A stretch of DNA of 64,000 nucleotides, from assembly GCF_015240065.1 (NCBI RefSeq), contig NZ_CP060506.1:1550001-1614000 (forward strand), read 5' to 3'. Below the pieces are notes generated by a model that was not told the origin of the DNA, did no database searches, and worked only from the letters and a program-made list of their open reading frames with translations. Positions 1 to 10,442 of this stretch are shown in pieces. The DNA comes from Nanchangia anserum. Its GTDB lineage: Bacteria; Actinomycetota; Actinomycetes; Actinomycetales; Actinomycetaceae. The first letter of the stretch is position 1. Each line of letters starts with the position of its first letter. A program made the position numbers and the translations under genes.

Positions 1-1170
1 TCGGCGCGGGCACCCCAGATCCAGATGATCCCCAAGATGACGAGAAGCACGACGGCCGCACCCAGCCACAGCTGCGGGGTCGTCGCCAGCCCGTAGTGGG
101 TGACGACGCGCATGACCGCGACGATCCAGAACCACGCGAAGGCGACGGGCATGAGGAACTTCCAGCCGAACTTCATGAACTGGTCGTAGCGAACGCGCAC
201 GAGCGTGCCGCGCACCCAGATGAGGCAGAACATAACGATCCACACCTTGATGCCGAACCACAGGATCGGCCACAACCCGGTGTGGAACATCCCGCCGAGG
301 ATCTGGTCGCCGAACGGCAGGCGCCACCCGCCGAGGAACATCGTCGTCGCGACGCCCGAGACGTTGAACATGTTGATGTATTCGGCGAGGAAGAACCACG
401 CGAACTTCATCGAGGAGTATTCCGTCATGTGGCCGGCGACGATCTCGCCTTCACATTCTGGCAGGTCGAACGGCAGGCGGTTGACCTCGCCGGTCATGGC
501 GACGAGGTAGATGAGGAACGACGGGAACAGCGCCAGCCCCCACCACACCGGCGACTGGGCGGCGACGATCGTCGAGGTCGCCATGGAGCCCGACATGATG
601 AACACGGTGACGAGCGAGAGGCCCATCGCCAGTTCGTAGCTGATCATCTGCGCGGCCGAACGCGTCGACCCCAGCAGCGGCAGCGAGCCATTGGCGACCA
701 CCCGGCGAGGATGATGCCGTAGACGCCGACCGAGGTAATCGCCAGGATATAGAAGGACGGCGACGTCGGTATCGGCCAGTTGCAGCGGCGTCGAGATCGA
801 GCCGAAGTGAACGTTAGGGCCAAACGGAATGACCGCGTACACCATAAATGCGGTGAAGGCGGCGATCAGCGGGGCCAGCAGGTAGGTGACCTTGTCGACG
901 CCGGCTTTCCAGAAGTCTTCCTTCGTCAACAGCTTGACCGCGTCGGCGATCGCCTGCAGCAACCCGAAGGGGCCGTGCACGTTGGGGCCGGGGGGTCTGC
1001 ATCCGCGCCAGTCCACGCCGTTCCACCCACAGGGCCATGATGACCGAGAGGATGAGGAAGACGACGATGCACAACGCCTTGATGATGGTGATCCACCACC
1101 GGTCGTCCGTGAAGTCCGCAACAACCTGCCCGGGCAGGGTCGTCACGGCGAGATGCGAAATGGCGTTCAC
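1..1170 (-). CDS. nuoH: NADH-quinone oxidoreductase subunit H (3' end off window, two frame breaks)
   Basis: Membrane subunit of complex I that forms the quinone-binding chamber with NuoB and NuoD. The start is GTG at 1168-1170, overlapping the nuoG stop (GTGA). The first membrane helix ends in WVERR; the frame then breaks at about 985-1000 in a C/G run (net -2 or +1). It continues with NVHGPFGLLQAIADAVK and several helices, and breaks again near 697, where one base is missing before NGSLPLLG. The rest reads cleanly through the conserved loop EVNRLPFDLPE (about 455-489) and further helices to base 1. About 390 residues are visible, so only the C-terminal tail should lie outside. The breaks look like sequencing errors because each side matches the family. 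It is the last gene seen of the nuoA-H operon; nuoI-N probably follow to the left. Confidence 0.9.
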
Positions 1171-3757
1171 CGGTTCACCTCCGTTGTGGCCAAGACCCGA
1201 ACGAACGCGCCCGCGCTCACGCCGAGGTCGGCGTGGACGTGGGAATCGATCGAGCATTCCGGTACCCACACGACCCGGTCCGCCATGTCGGCGGCGACGA
1301 GGGGCAGCGTCACACTCCCCTGCGTCGTCTGGATCGTGCAGTCGCTGCCCTCGCTCAGCCCCAGCAGCTCGATCGTGCGCGCGCTCATGCGCGCGACGGG
1401 CTTGCGGGCCGAGGCGGCGAGGTCGTCGGCGCCGGCCTGGGTCAGGCCGTCGTCGAGCATGGGCTTGTGGCAGGCCAAAACGACCTCATCGGCCTGCGGC
1501 GCAGGAGTCGGCGCGGCGGCGACCGGGGTGAAGACGGCGCGCTGGCCGTCCCAGTCCATGACCTCGTTGGCCTGATCGTGCAGGTCGCGCAGGCTGTCCA
1601 TCGCCATGTCGTAGCCCAGTTCGTCGGCCAGGCGCGCCAGCACCTCGCGGTCGGACATCGCCCGCGAGGTCAGGGCCTGCCCGAACGGGCGCAGGCGTCC
1701 CTCCCAGTTGATGAACGTCCCCGGCTTTTCGGCCGGCGGCGCGACGGGGAAGACGACGTCGGCGACCTCGGTGATGGCCGTCGCGTTGACCTCGAGTGAA
1801 ATGACGAAGTCGGCTCCGCGCAGCGCGTCCAAGGCGGCATCCGACGCGACGAGGTCGCGGTGGTCGACGCCACCGACGACGAGCGTGCCGATCTGACCGT
1901 CCTTAGCGGCGGCGAGAATCTGCTGAGTGTCGAGTCCGGCCTCTGCGGGAATGTCGACGCCCCACGCGGCGCCCAGATCGGCGCGCGCCTCCGCGTCGCC
2001 GACACCGCGGCCGAACGGCAGCAGGGCCGGAAGCAGGCCGGCCTCGACGCCGCCGCGCTCACCGGCGCGACGCGGGATCCACGCCAGGCGGGCGCCCGTG
2101 CGCTCCCTCAGCGCCGCCACGGCGCTGAGCAGGCCGGGCACGCTGCCCGCGCGCTCGCCGACGACGATGACGGCTCCCGGCTGTGCCAGCGCCTCGGCGA
2201 GGTCGCCGAAGTGGCCCTCGGCTCCCGTCGTGATCGAGGCGACGACGTCGGGTTCCGTTCCCGGAACAGCCGACAGCCAGGTCGCGCCCATCTTCACCAG
2301 TCCCGGCGTGCGCACCGGAGCAATCGCGGCAACCGAAACCGTCCCCGCGAGGTGGCCCTTGCGCAGCCGCAGGAACACCGAGCCGCATTCGTCCTCGGCG
2401 TCGAAGCCGACGAGGAGAACCTGGCCGGCTTTCTCGAGGTCGCCGTAGGTCACCTCCAGGCCGGTGCCGGCCACGTGCGAGGCGACGAACGACTCCTCTT
2501 CGCTACCCGCGGGGCGAGTGCGCTGATCGATCGAGTTCGTCGCCAGCACCGCGCGGGCAAAGCGCGACCAGGCGAAGGCGTCTTCAAAGCTCAGGCGGCC
2601 ACCGGGCAGCGCGGCAGAAGCCTTGCCGCGGGCGGCCTCGATTCCGCGGGCGGCGCGGTCGAGCGCGTCGGCCCACGACGTCGCCACGAGCTGGCCGTCC
2701 TCGCGCACGAGCGGCGAGGTCAGGCGCGCGCGCCCGTGCTGCCACGCAAACGCGAAGCGATCCTTATCGGTGATCCACTCTTCGTTGACGTCCATGTCGC
2801 GCTGAGCCATGCGGCGCACGATCTGACCGCGACGGATGTCCGTGCGGATGACCGAGCCCGAGGCATCGTGTTCCGTGACCCCGCGCGTCGACGTCAGGTC
2901 GAACGGGCGGGCGCGGAAGCGGTAGTCCTTCGACGTCAGCGCGCCGACCGGGCAAATCTGGATGACGTTGCCCGAGAAGTAGGAGCCGAACAGGTTGCCC
3001 GCGGCGTCTTGTTCATCGGCGCCCACCGGGCCGACGTCCTGGTTGCCGCGCAGCGACGCCTCGCCCGTGGGGCCGGACATCGTCTCGTCGACGACACCGC
3101 CGCGCCCATCCGAGGGCGTGACGCCGAGGACGTGGGTGTCGAACCCACCGATGTTTTCGCCGAGGAAGTCGTGGTCATCGCAGCGGTGCGTGCCACCTCC
3201 GCGACCCTGAAGATCGATGAACGCATCGCCCGCGATTTCCTTGGCGAAACGCACGCACCGCTGGCATAGGACACAGCGGTCGCGATCCAGCAGGATCTGC
3301 GAGGTAAGCGCCACGGGCTTGGGCCACGTGCGCTTGACGTCGCTGAAGCGCGTGTGCAGCGTGCCGTGGCTCATCGACTGGTTCTGCAGCGGGCATTCGC
3401 CACCCTTGTCGCAGATCGGGCAGTCGAGGGGTGATTGATGAGCAGGAATTCCAGCTGGCCTTCCTGCGCCTTCTTCGCCACCGGCGACTGTGTACTGGGT
3501 GTGTAGACCTCCATCCCCGGGGTGCACACCATGGTGCACGAGGCCTGGGGCTTCGGCATCTTCGCGATCTTGCCGTCGCGTCCGGGCATCGCCACCTCGA
3601 CCATGCACTGACGGCAGGCGCCGGCGGGCTGAGCAGCGGGTGGTCACAGAAACGCGGAATGTGGATCCCCAGCTGTTCGGCCGCGCGGATAATCAGCGTG
3701 CCCTTGGGGACCTCGATGGCTGCCCGTCGATAGTGAGGGATACCATCTCGCACTCAT
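1167..3757 (-). CDS. nuoG: NADH-quinone oxidoreductase subunit G (N-terminal frame breaks)
   Basis: Iron-sulfur subunit of the peripheral arm of complex I. The probable start is ATG 3755-3757, overlapping the nuoF stop (ATGA), behind an excellent ribosome site GGAAGGAGG. One base is missing in each of four places: near 3749, 3718 (after DGQP), 3638 (after LLSP) and 3430 (NHP/LDCP). Once corrected, it reads SLTIDGQ, then the 2Fe-2S ligands in RFCDHP, ACRQC and CTMVC, then the His/Cys ligands of [14 protein letters not shown], then [10 protein letters not shown] and ICPVGALT for the next 4Fe-4S cluster. The molybdopterin-like domain follows to the stop at 1167. The region that normally binds the extra cluster N7 has lost all four cysteines (TEHDASGS and EEWITDK). 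About 860 residues, usual for actinobacterial NuoG. Confidence 0.92.
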
Positions 3758-5063
3758 CGGGCGCCTCCTTCCTCAGTCAGCTCGGATGCCGCGTGGGGAA
3801 CAGTTCCGCCGCCGGCGTCGTCATGCCGAGTTCAAATTCGTCACGGAACTTCTCGATAGCCGAACGCACGGGCGTCGCCGAGGCATCGCCGAGCGCGCAG
3901 AACGAGCGACCGAGGATATTGCCGGCCGGCCACGTCGTAGAGCAGATCGATGTCGCCCTCGCGGCCCTTGCCGGCCTCGAGGCGACGCATGATCTGCTTC
4001 ATCCAGAACGTGCCCTCGCGGCACGGGGTGCACTTGCCGCACGATTCGTGCTGGTAGAAGTCCGTCCACTTGCGCACGACGCGCACGACCGAAACGGTGT
4101 CGTCGAAGACCTGTAGGGCACGCGTGCCGAGCATCGACCCGTTGGCGAGAACCTCTTCGTAGGCCAGGGCACGTCGAGCTGTTCCTCGGTCCACAGGCCC
4201 GTCGAGGAGCCGCCAGGGCTCCAGAACTTCAGCTTGTGGCCGGCGCGGATGCCGCCCGACATCTCGAGCAGCTCGCGCATGGTGATGCCGAACGGTGCCT
4301 CGTATTGCGCGGGCGGGGCGACGAACGTGACCCGAGATGTTAAACAGGCCGTAGCCCTTGGCCTTCTCGGTGCCCATGCTCGGTACCACTCGGGGCTGTT
4401 GTGGAACACCGCCGCCACCTGGGCGTCGTCTCGGCGTTGTTGATGACCGTTCGGACGGGCGTAGAGACCCTCGGCCGCCGGGAACGGCGGCTTCAAGCGG
4501 GGGTGACCGCGCAGGCCCTCGAGCGAATCGAGCAGCGCCGTTTTCCTCGCCACAGATGTAGGCGCCCGCGCCCCGCATGGGCGATGATCCGCAGGTCGCC
4601 GAGCAGACCGGCGTCTTCGGCTTCCTTAATGGCGCTGAGCAGGCGGTTTGTAGGCATGGACGACCTCGCCGCGAATGTAAATGAAGGCGTGCGTGCATCG
4701 GATCGCCAGCGACGTGATCGCCACACCCTCGATGAGCATGTGGGGATTCGCCATGACCATGGGGATGTCTTTGCACGTTCCCGGCTCGGACTCGTCGCAG
4801 TTGACGGTCAGGTATCGCGGGCCGCCGTCGTCGGGCGGCAGGAACGACCACTTGAGACCGGTCGGGAAGCCGGCGCCGCCGCGTCCGCGCACGCCAGCCG
4901 CCTTGACGGCCTCGATGATGTCGGCGCGGTCCATGCTCCGGGCCTTCTCCAGGCCGGTGTAGCCGCCGTGGGCGCGATAGGTCGACAGTCGCCACGAGTT
5001 CGGCTCGGCATAGATCGCCGACGTCACCGGCATGAGGCCGACGGGATTCGCGATGGCGCTCAC
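3754..5063 (-). CDS. nuoF: NADH-quinone oxidoreductase subunit F (about nine frame breaks)
   Basis: NADH- and FMN-binding subunit of complex I, where electrons enter. It starts with GTG 5061-5063 inside the nuoE stop (GTGA) and ends in TGA 3754-3756 inside the nuoG start. Family motifs appear in order but in changing frames: GRGGAGFPTGLKW, NCDESEPGTCKD, GAGAYICGEETALLDSLEG, the cluster N3 ligands ESCGKCTPCREG, then FCALGDA and a tail SAIEKFRDEFELG. Breaks lie near 4650 (+1), 4575 (+1), 4548 (+1), 4459 (+1), 4425 (-1), 4379 (-1), 4330, 4169 (-1) and 3925 (+4, a repeated GCCGG). Plus and minus shifts cancel and no motif is lost, so the real gene is almost certainly intact. About 435 residues, as expected. 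Confidence 0.9.
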
Positions 5064-5842
5064 TTTTGGGCCTCCTTCGACTTACGCTCGGCCGAGGATT
5101 GCTCGTGTCCGACCGGCTTGGTGCCGGCCGCCTCGACCTCGCCCGTGTTCGTGCCCGCACCGCCCTCGCGGTTCATGACGAGGGTCTCGTCGAAGCCGCG
5201 CTCGCGAGCCACCGACAGCCCGAGCAGCGTCGGCTCTCCGGCGCTGACACCCTGGTTCGCCGACTCAACGTCGGGGAAGCCGGCGAGAATGTGGCTGGCT
5301 TCTTTGAACGTCGGGCACACGTCGGGACCACGCGTCGGACGAATGGGACGATCGGCGCGGATGTCCTCGACGAGCTGGAGCGCGGAGGCCGGCGTCTGGT
5401 TGTCGAAGAACTCCCAGTTCACCATGATGACGGGCGCGTAATCGCACGCCGCGTTGCACTCGAGCGCCTCGAGCGTGATCTTACCGTCCTCGGTCGTTTC
5501 CTCGTGCCCGATGCCGAGTTCGTGCTCGAGCGTCTCGAAGATGGCGTCGCCACCCATGACCGCGCACATGGCGTTCGTGCATACGCCCACGGTGTACGTG
5601 CCATTCGGGCGGCGCTTGTACTGGGTGTAGAACGTCGCGACCGCGGAGACCTCGGCGCGGGTGATGCCCAGGATGTCGGCGCACAGGCCGACACCGGCCG
5701 CCGAGACGTAACCGTCTTCGGACTGGACGAGGTGCAGCATGGGCAACAGCGCGGAGCGCTCGTGCCCGGCCGGATAGCGCGCGATGATCTGTGCGGCTTC
5801 CTCGCGCAGCCGGCGCTCAACGTCAGTGGGATAGAAGCTCAT
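5060..5842 (-). CDS. nuoE: NADH-quinone oxidoreductase subunit E
   Basis: Thioredoxin-fold 2Fe-2S subunit (cluster N1a) of the NADH dehydrogenase module, partner of NuoF. The 260 residues are uninterrupted. The cluster ligands are Cys88, Cys93 (VCTNAMC), Cys129 and Cys133 (LECNAAC). Helical N-terminal segment, then the thioredoxin-like domain to about residue 165. A tail of about 90 residues rich in Glu, Ala and Gly, with no motif I recognise, ends in a lysine-rich stretch. The ATG at 5840-5842 overlaps the nuoD stop (TAATG) and the TGA overlaps the nuoF GTG start, so translation is probably coupled. The long tail is typical of actinobacterial NuoE. Confidence 0.96.
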   Translation of the reverse strand: MSFYPTDVERRLREEAAQIIARYPAGHERSALLPMLHLVQSEDGYVSAAGVGLCADILGITRAEVSAVATFYTQYKRRPNGTYTVGVCTNAMCAVMGGDAIFETLEHELGIGHEETTEDGKITLEALECNAACDYAPVIMVNWEFFDNQTPASALQLVEDIRADRPIRPTRGPDVCPTFKEASHILAGFPDVESANQGVSAGEPTLLGLSVARERGFDETLVMNREGGAGTNTGEVEAAGTKPVGHEQSSAERKSKEAQK

Positions 5843-7204
5843 TAGCGGTCCACACCTCCCAGAACCGGGTCGATCGTCGCCAACGCGATGATGAGGTCGG
5901 AGATCGTCCCGCCTTCGGCCATCATCGCCAGAGACTGCAGGTTGGTAAAGGACGGGTCACGGAAGTGGGCCCGGTAGGGACGCGTCCCGCCGTCGGAGAC
6001 GACGTGAACGCCGAGGATGCCCTTGGCGTGTTCGACCAGCTGGGTAGCCTGGCCCGCCGGGACCCGGAAGCCCTCGGTGACGATCTTGAAGTGCTGAATC
6101 AGGGCCTCCATCGAGGTGCCCATGATCTCGCGAATGTGCTCGAGCGAATTGCCCTGGCCGTCGGTGCCGACCGAGAGCTGGGCGGGCCACGCGATCTTCT
6201 TATCGCCCACCATGACCGGGGCACCCTCGCACGCGTCGAGGCGCTCCATGACCTGGTAGATGATCTTCAGCGACTCGTAGCACTCGTCGAAGCGAACCAT
6301 CGTGCGGTTGAACGCGTCGTTCTTGTCGTAGACCGGGACGTCAAAGTCGTAGGTCTCGTACCCGCAGTACGGCTGCGACTTGCGCAGGTCGAGCGGGTAG
6401 CCGGCCGCACGCACGCCCGGTCCCGTGTACCCGAGCGCCATCGCGCCCGCCAGCGGCAGCGTGGCGACGTCGACGAAGCGCGCCCTGAACAGCGGGTTGG
6501 CAACGACGATGTCCTGCAACTCGTTGATGTCGCGGCGCACGCGCGGCAGCAGGTCGCGGATGTATTCCGTGGTTCCGGCCGGTAGGTCCTGCGCGACGCC
6601 GCCGGGGCGGATGTAGGCGTGGTTCATGCGCAGCCCGGGTGATGCGCTCGAAGATCCGCAGGATCTCCTCGCGACCGCGGAAGGCGATCGTCATGAGCGT
6701 CGTTCCGCCCAGCTCGTTGCCGCCGGTGCCAACGGCGACGAGGTGGGAGGCCACGCGGTTGAGTTCCATCATGAGCACGCGGATGAGCGTCGCGCGCTCG
6801 GGCACGTCATCGGTGATTCCCAGCGCCTTCTCGACGGCCAGGCAGTAGCCGACCTCCTGGAAGAACGGAGCGACGTAGTCCATGCGGGTGCAGAACGTCG
6901 TGCCCTGCGTCCACGTGCGGTACTCCATGTTCTTCTCGATGCCCGTGTGCAGGTAGCCGGTGCCCACGCGGACCTCGCGGATGTATTCGCCGTCGAGTTC
7001 GCAGATCAGGCGCAGCACGCCGTGGGTCGAAGGGTGAACGGGGCCGAGGTTGATAACGATGCGCTCGTGCGCGAGCTTCTCGATCTCGCTGGCCATGTCA
7101 TCCCAGTCGCCGCCGGTGACGACGTACTCGGGGATGTCGGTGCCACCGACCTCGTCGAGGGCGGGACCAGCCGCCCGGTACAGGGTGTCCTTTTCCTGGC
7201 TCAT
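5842..7204 (-). CDS. nuoD: NADH-quinone oxidoreductase subunit D (one frame break)
   Basis: 49-kDa-type subunit that forms the quinone site of complex I with NuoB. The ATG at 7202-7204 overlaps the nuoC stop (ATGA). The first part carries [30 protein letters not shown] and MDYVAPF, all family signatures. Near 6636-6641 one extra C (ACCCGGG instead of ACCGGG) breaks the frame inside [17 protein letters not shown]. The second frame resumes exactly there and runs to the C-terminal signature DPVLGGVDR and TAA 5842-5844. About 453 residues after correction, normal for actinobacteria. I infer a sequencing error. Confidence 0.94.
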
Positions 7205-7935
7205 GCGCTGTACGACCTCCGCGAATCGGCCGGCGGAACAGTTGCGCCCTTGTAGTGAACGGGAACGCCGCCGAGCGGGTAATCCTTGCGTTGGGGGTGA
7301 CCGACCCAGTCATCGGGCAGGGCCGTGCGGGTCAGCGCGGGGTGGCCCGTGAAGACGATGCCCATGAGGTCCCACGTCTCGCGCTCCCACCAGTCGTTGC
7401 CCGGGTAGACGCTGACGACCGACGGGATCGTCGGGTCCTCGTCGGGGCACGTGACCTCCAGACGCATGACCCGGTTGTGGGTGAGCGACATCAGCGTGTA
7501 GGTCGCGTGCAGCTCGCGACCGTGGTCGTGGGGGTAGTGGACGCCGTCGACGCCGAGGCACAGCTCGAAGCGCAGATCCTGGTCGTCACGCAGCCACTGG
7601 CACACCTGGACGATCGAGGAGCGCTCGATGAAGACCGTCAGCTCGTCGTGATCGACGACGACCTTCTCGATGACGGCGTCGGCACTCGCACCCGTGGACG
7701 CGATGAGCTCGGACAAGATGTCGACGACCTGGTCGAACCAGCGGCCGTAAGGGCGCGCCGACGCGCCCGGCATGGCCACGTCGCGAACCAGTCCCCCGAA
7801 TCCCGTCGTGTCGCCGTCGTCGGCGACGCCGAACAGACCGAGGCGCCGGCCCAGCGGTGCGCCCTGTGCGGCAGCGTCGACGTGGGCGGGCACCACCTGG
7901 GAGTCCTCGGGGCGCGTATCAGCGGTGTCGCTCAT
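7201..7935 (-). CDS. nuoC: NADH-quinone oxidoreductase subunit C
   Basis: 30-kDa subunit of the complex I connecting module. 244 uninterrupted residues. The first 60 or so are low-complexity and variable. The conserved domain follows, with the signature [20 protein letters not shown], and ends in [12 protein letters not shown]. The ATG overlaps the nuoB stop and its own TGA overlaps the nuoD ATG, in the tight stop/start arrangement seen through most of this operon. No odd residues noticed. Confidence 0.96.
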   Translation of the reverse strand: MSDTADTRPEDSQVVPAHVDAAAQGAPLGRRLGLFGVADDGDTTGFGGLVRDVAMPGASARPYGRWFDQVVDILSELIASTGASADAVIEKVVVDHDELTVFIERSSIVQVCQWLRDDQDLRFELCLGVDGVHYPHDHGRELHATYTLMSLTHNRVMRLEVTCPDEDPTIPSVVSVYPGNDWWERETWDLMGIVFTGHPALTRTALPDDWVGHPQRKDYPLGGVPVHYKGATVPPADSRRSYSA

Positions 7936-8491
7936 GCCAGCAGTCCCTTCATCTCGTGCGTCGGGGTCGCCTTAAGGGCGGCCTCTTCGGCCATCCGGGC
8001 GATCTCGGTGCGCCGCTTCTTGCCCAGCGGCGTCTCGGAGCCAATCTGCTCGCGCAGCACGAGGATCGCGTTGATCAGCGCCTCGGGGCGGGGGGGCATC
8101 CCGGGAGATAGACGTCGACGGGAACGACGTGATCGCAGCCCTGGACGACCGCGTAGTTGTTGAACATGCCGCCGCTCGAGGCGCATGCCCCCATCGAGAT
8201 GACCCACTTCGGTTCGGGCATCGAGTCGTAGACGTTGCGGATGATCGGCGCCATCTTCCACGACACGCGGCCCGAGACGATCATGAGGTCGGCGTGACGC
8301 GGCGATGCGCGGAAGACCTCCATGCCGTAGCGAGCGAGGTCGAAACGCGGCGTGCCCGAGGCCATCATCTCGATAGCGCAGCAGGCCAGACCCATCGTCA
8401 CGGGCCAGATCGAGGACTTGCGAGCCAGGCCGAGGACCTTCTCGATGCTCGTCAGTCCCACGCCCGCGGGCAGAGAGTTGTCAAACGACAC
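7932..8491 (-). CDS. nuoB: NADH-quinone oxidoreductase subunit B (one frame break)
   Basis: Subunit carrying cluster N2, the last 4Fe-4S centre before quinone. The GTG start at 8489-8491 follows a purine-rich ribosome site (AAGGGGG). Ligand motifs seen: [10 protein letters not shown] (adjacent cysteines), GACASSGG and PGCPPRPE. The last motif is split by a missing C in a run of seven C on the coding strand (about 8091-8097): one frame reads PGCPPAPRR then stops, the other reads [12 protein letters not shown] and continues to the end. With eight C the gene is intact, about 186 residues. Ends in an overlap with nuoC. Confidence 0.94.
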
Positions 8492-8502
8492 GGTGTACCC
8501 CC

Positions 8503-8868
8503 TTAGTAGTCGAAGCCGCCGCGGGCCCATTCGTACAGGAAGGGCACGGCAAGCAGCTCGACGAACGTCAGCATCCCGAACAGGGCGATCTGGGCAACGG
8601 CGCCGAACTCGGCGATCGAGACTGCCCACGGGTAGAGGAAGACGACCTCAACGTCGAAGACGATGAAGCTCATGGCCACCAGGTAGTACTTGATGGGGAA
8701 TCGTCCCTGGCTGGCCTGGAATGCCATCGGGTCGATCCCGCACTCGTAGGTAGCGACCTTGGTGCGCGAGAACTTGTTCGGGCTCAAGACAGCAGAGGCC
8801 GCCAGACCGCCCACGGCGACGACCAATGCCACGGCGCCCATGATGAGCAATGCCACGCTTGCACTCAT
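8503..8868 (-). CDS. nuoA: NADH-quinone oxidoreductase subunit A
   Basis: Small membrane subunit of complex I; 121 residues with three membrane helices (about 5-27, 63-83, 88-110). Family signatures YECGIDP and [12 protein letters not shown] are present; the Cys-containing loop contributes to the quinone cavity. First gene of the nuo series, separated from nuoB by 11 bases. Its ATG (8866-8868) overlaps the stop of a small upstream reading frame, so translation could be coupled to it. No promoter is obvious directly in front, so it may be transcribed with menJ. Confidence 0.96.
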   Translation of the reverse strand: MSASVALLIMGAVALVVAVGGLAASAVLSPNKFSRTKVATYECGIDPMAFQASQGRFPIKYYLVAMSFIVFDVEVVFLYPWAVSIAEFGAVAQIALFGMLTFVELLAVPFLYEWARGGFDY

Positions 8869-8963
8869 AGTGCCCTCACTTCTTCCTCGGTGGCCGGCAG
8901 CCCCAGCTGCCTGCCCGAAACGTTGGGACCGTCTGGGGCGGTCGTCGCGCGCACGTCACTCAT
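8865..8963 (-). CDS. Possible 32-residue small protein between menJ and nuoA
   Basis: An ATG 3 bases after the menJ stop opens a 32-codon frame (MSDVRATTAPDG...TEEEVRAL) whose TGA overlaps the nuoA ATG. It fills the whole 97-base gap, with the same tight overlaps as the flanking genes. No domain, signal or membrane segment; acidic C-terminus. It could be a real small protein or just a coupling frame that carries ribosomes from menJ to nuoA. Codon content is ordinary, so the call rests only on position. Confidence 0.3.
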   Translation of the reverse strand: MSDVRATTAPDGPNVSGRQLGLPATEEEVRAL

Positions 8964-8966
8964 CGC

Positions 8967-10253
8967 TCACACCTTCGGTGCCATCGCGGTCAGTGCCTGG
9001 AGGATCCGGTCGAAGCCGTCGCCGCCGCGGCGCTCAAAACCATCTGAGAGTAGTTTGTGCACAAATCGCATCAACGTGGGACGCGGGAGCCCGTACGTCG
9101 TGCAGATCCGCATGATCTCGGGATTCTCGATGAGGCGCACGAACAGGCGTCCCAGCGAGTAATACCCACCGTTAGCGTCACGTATTGCCCGCGGATAGGC
9201 GCTCATCGCGGCCTCGGCGCCGGCGCGAGACGTGCGCCCCAACGCCTGGACGATCGTCTGGGCACCCAGGCGGCCGGCCTGCATCGCCGGGGCGATCCCC
9301 TCGCCGTTAAAGGGCGAAATCATGCCGCCGGCATCGCCGACCAACAGCAGGCCGGCGCGGTAGTGGGGCGTCCGGTTGTGGCACATCGGCAGCGGTGCCG
9401 AGCGCAGGTCGCCGCGCTGGTGGACGGGCGTGAGCTGCCATTCCTCGGGGAGGGTGGCGACCCAGCGAGTGAAGATCTGGCGATAGGGCAGCTTCGTCGC
9501 CCGCGCGCTCGACGAGACCGAGCCGAGACCGACGTTGACCGTGCCCTCGCCCAGCGGAAAGATCCAGCCGTAGCCGGGCAGCAGGTTCGATTCCCCACGC
9601 GGGCCGTCCCACAGCTCGAGGTGGGATTCCATCCACTCTTCGTCCCCGCGCGGGGAGGTGAAGTAGGCGCGGGCGGCAACCGCCATGGGGCGTGCGGGAT
9701 TCTTCGCCAGGCCGACGGCGGTGGCCAGGCGCGCCGAGGCTCCCCCGGCGTCAACGACGTAGCGGGCTTTCACGTCGATGGGATCACGGTCGCGCTCGCC
9801 GGTGGGCACGACGCGGACGCCGACGACGGCACCGTCTCGTCCACGCAGCGGCTCGGTGACGGTCATGCCCTCGAATACGCGCGCGCCGGCGCGCTTGGCC
9901 TGGGTGAGGAGGCGGTGATCGAGGTCCATGCGGGCCCGGGCCATCCCGTACCCGGGAAGGGTCGAACTCTCGGGCCACGGCAGCTGGATGCGGTGGCCGC
10001 CGCCGATAACGGTCAGGCCGCGGTTCTTCTGCCAGCCCTCCTCGGCGTTCGGATCGATGCCCATGGCGAGGATTTCGGCGACCGCCGCGGGGGTGAGGCC
10101 ATCACCGCAGACCTTGTCGCGCGGGAACGTCGCCTTGTCGAACACGACGACGTCGATGCCGGCCGTAGCCAGGTGATAGGCGGTGGCGGCGCCGCCGGGG
10201 CCTGCGCCGACGACGACGACCTGGGGGTCGCCGATCTCGCTACCAACCGTCAC
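8967..10253 (-). CDS. menJ: Geranylgeranyl reductase family FAD oxidoreductase (menaquinone reductase)
   Basis: 428-residue flavoprotein of the geranylgeranyl reductase family. FAD-binding motif VVVGAGPGGAATAYHLA at residues 13-29, the GDG of VCGDGLTP near 50, and the second FAD motif LLVGDAGGMISPFNGEGI near 300. In mycobacteria the homologue MenJ saturates one isoprene unit of the menaquinone tail. The position between menG and nuoA fits that role and argues against a chlorophyll or archaeal-lipid function. GTG start at 10251-10253 behind GGAAGG. The 189 bases upstream (10254-10442) hold no gene I can support. Confidence 0.88.
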   Translation of the reverse strand: MTVGSEIGDPQVVVVGAGPGGAATAYHLATAGIDVVVFDKATFPRDKVCGDGLTPAAVAEILAMGIDPNAEEGWQKNRGLTVIGGGHRIQLPWPESSTLPGYGMARARMDLDHRLLTQAKRAGARVFEGMTVTEPLRGRDGAVVGVRVVPTGERDRDPIDVKARYVVDAGGASARLATAVGLAKNPARPMAVAARAYFTSPRGDEEWMESHLELWDGPRGESNLLPGYGWIFPLGEGTVNVGLGSVSSSARATKLPYRQIFTRWVATLPEEWQLTPVHQRGDLRSAPLPMCHNRTPHYRAGLLLVGDAGGMISPFNGEGIAPAMQAGRLGAQTIVQALGRTSRAGAEAAMSAYPRAIRDANGGYYSLGRLFVRLIENPEIMRICTTYGLPRPTLMRFVHKLLSDGFERRGGDGFDRILQALTAMAPKV

Positions 10254-10442
10254 GCTCTACTACCTTCCTCGACCGGCTGCCCGGATGTTCCGCACGCACC
10301 GGCCTGTTCGCACACATGCGCCCATCACGCTAATGCGCACCTCGGCCAACCTCTCGAGAGGCCCCGTTTTCGCAGGTCATAAGCGGTTTCGCGACCACGA
10401 CACCCGCGGGAACCCGTAGGCAATACGCTACATTTCGCTTCT

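Noticed and set aside
3428-4655. Programmed ribosomal frameshifting in nuoF/nuoG
   Set aside because: Too many sites, both directions, no slippery heptamers or downstream structures that would explain all of them. Sequencing error is simpler.
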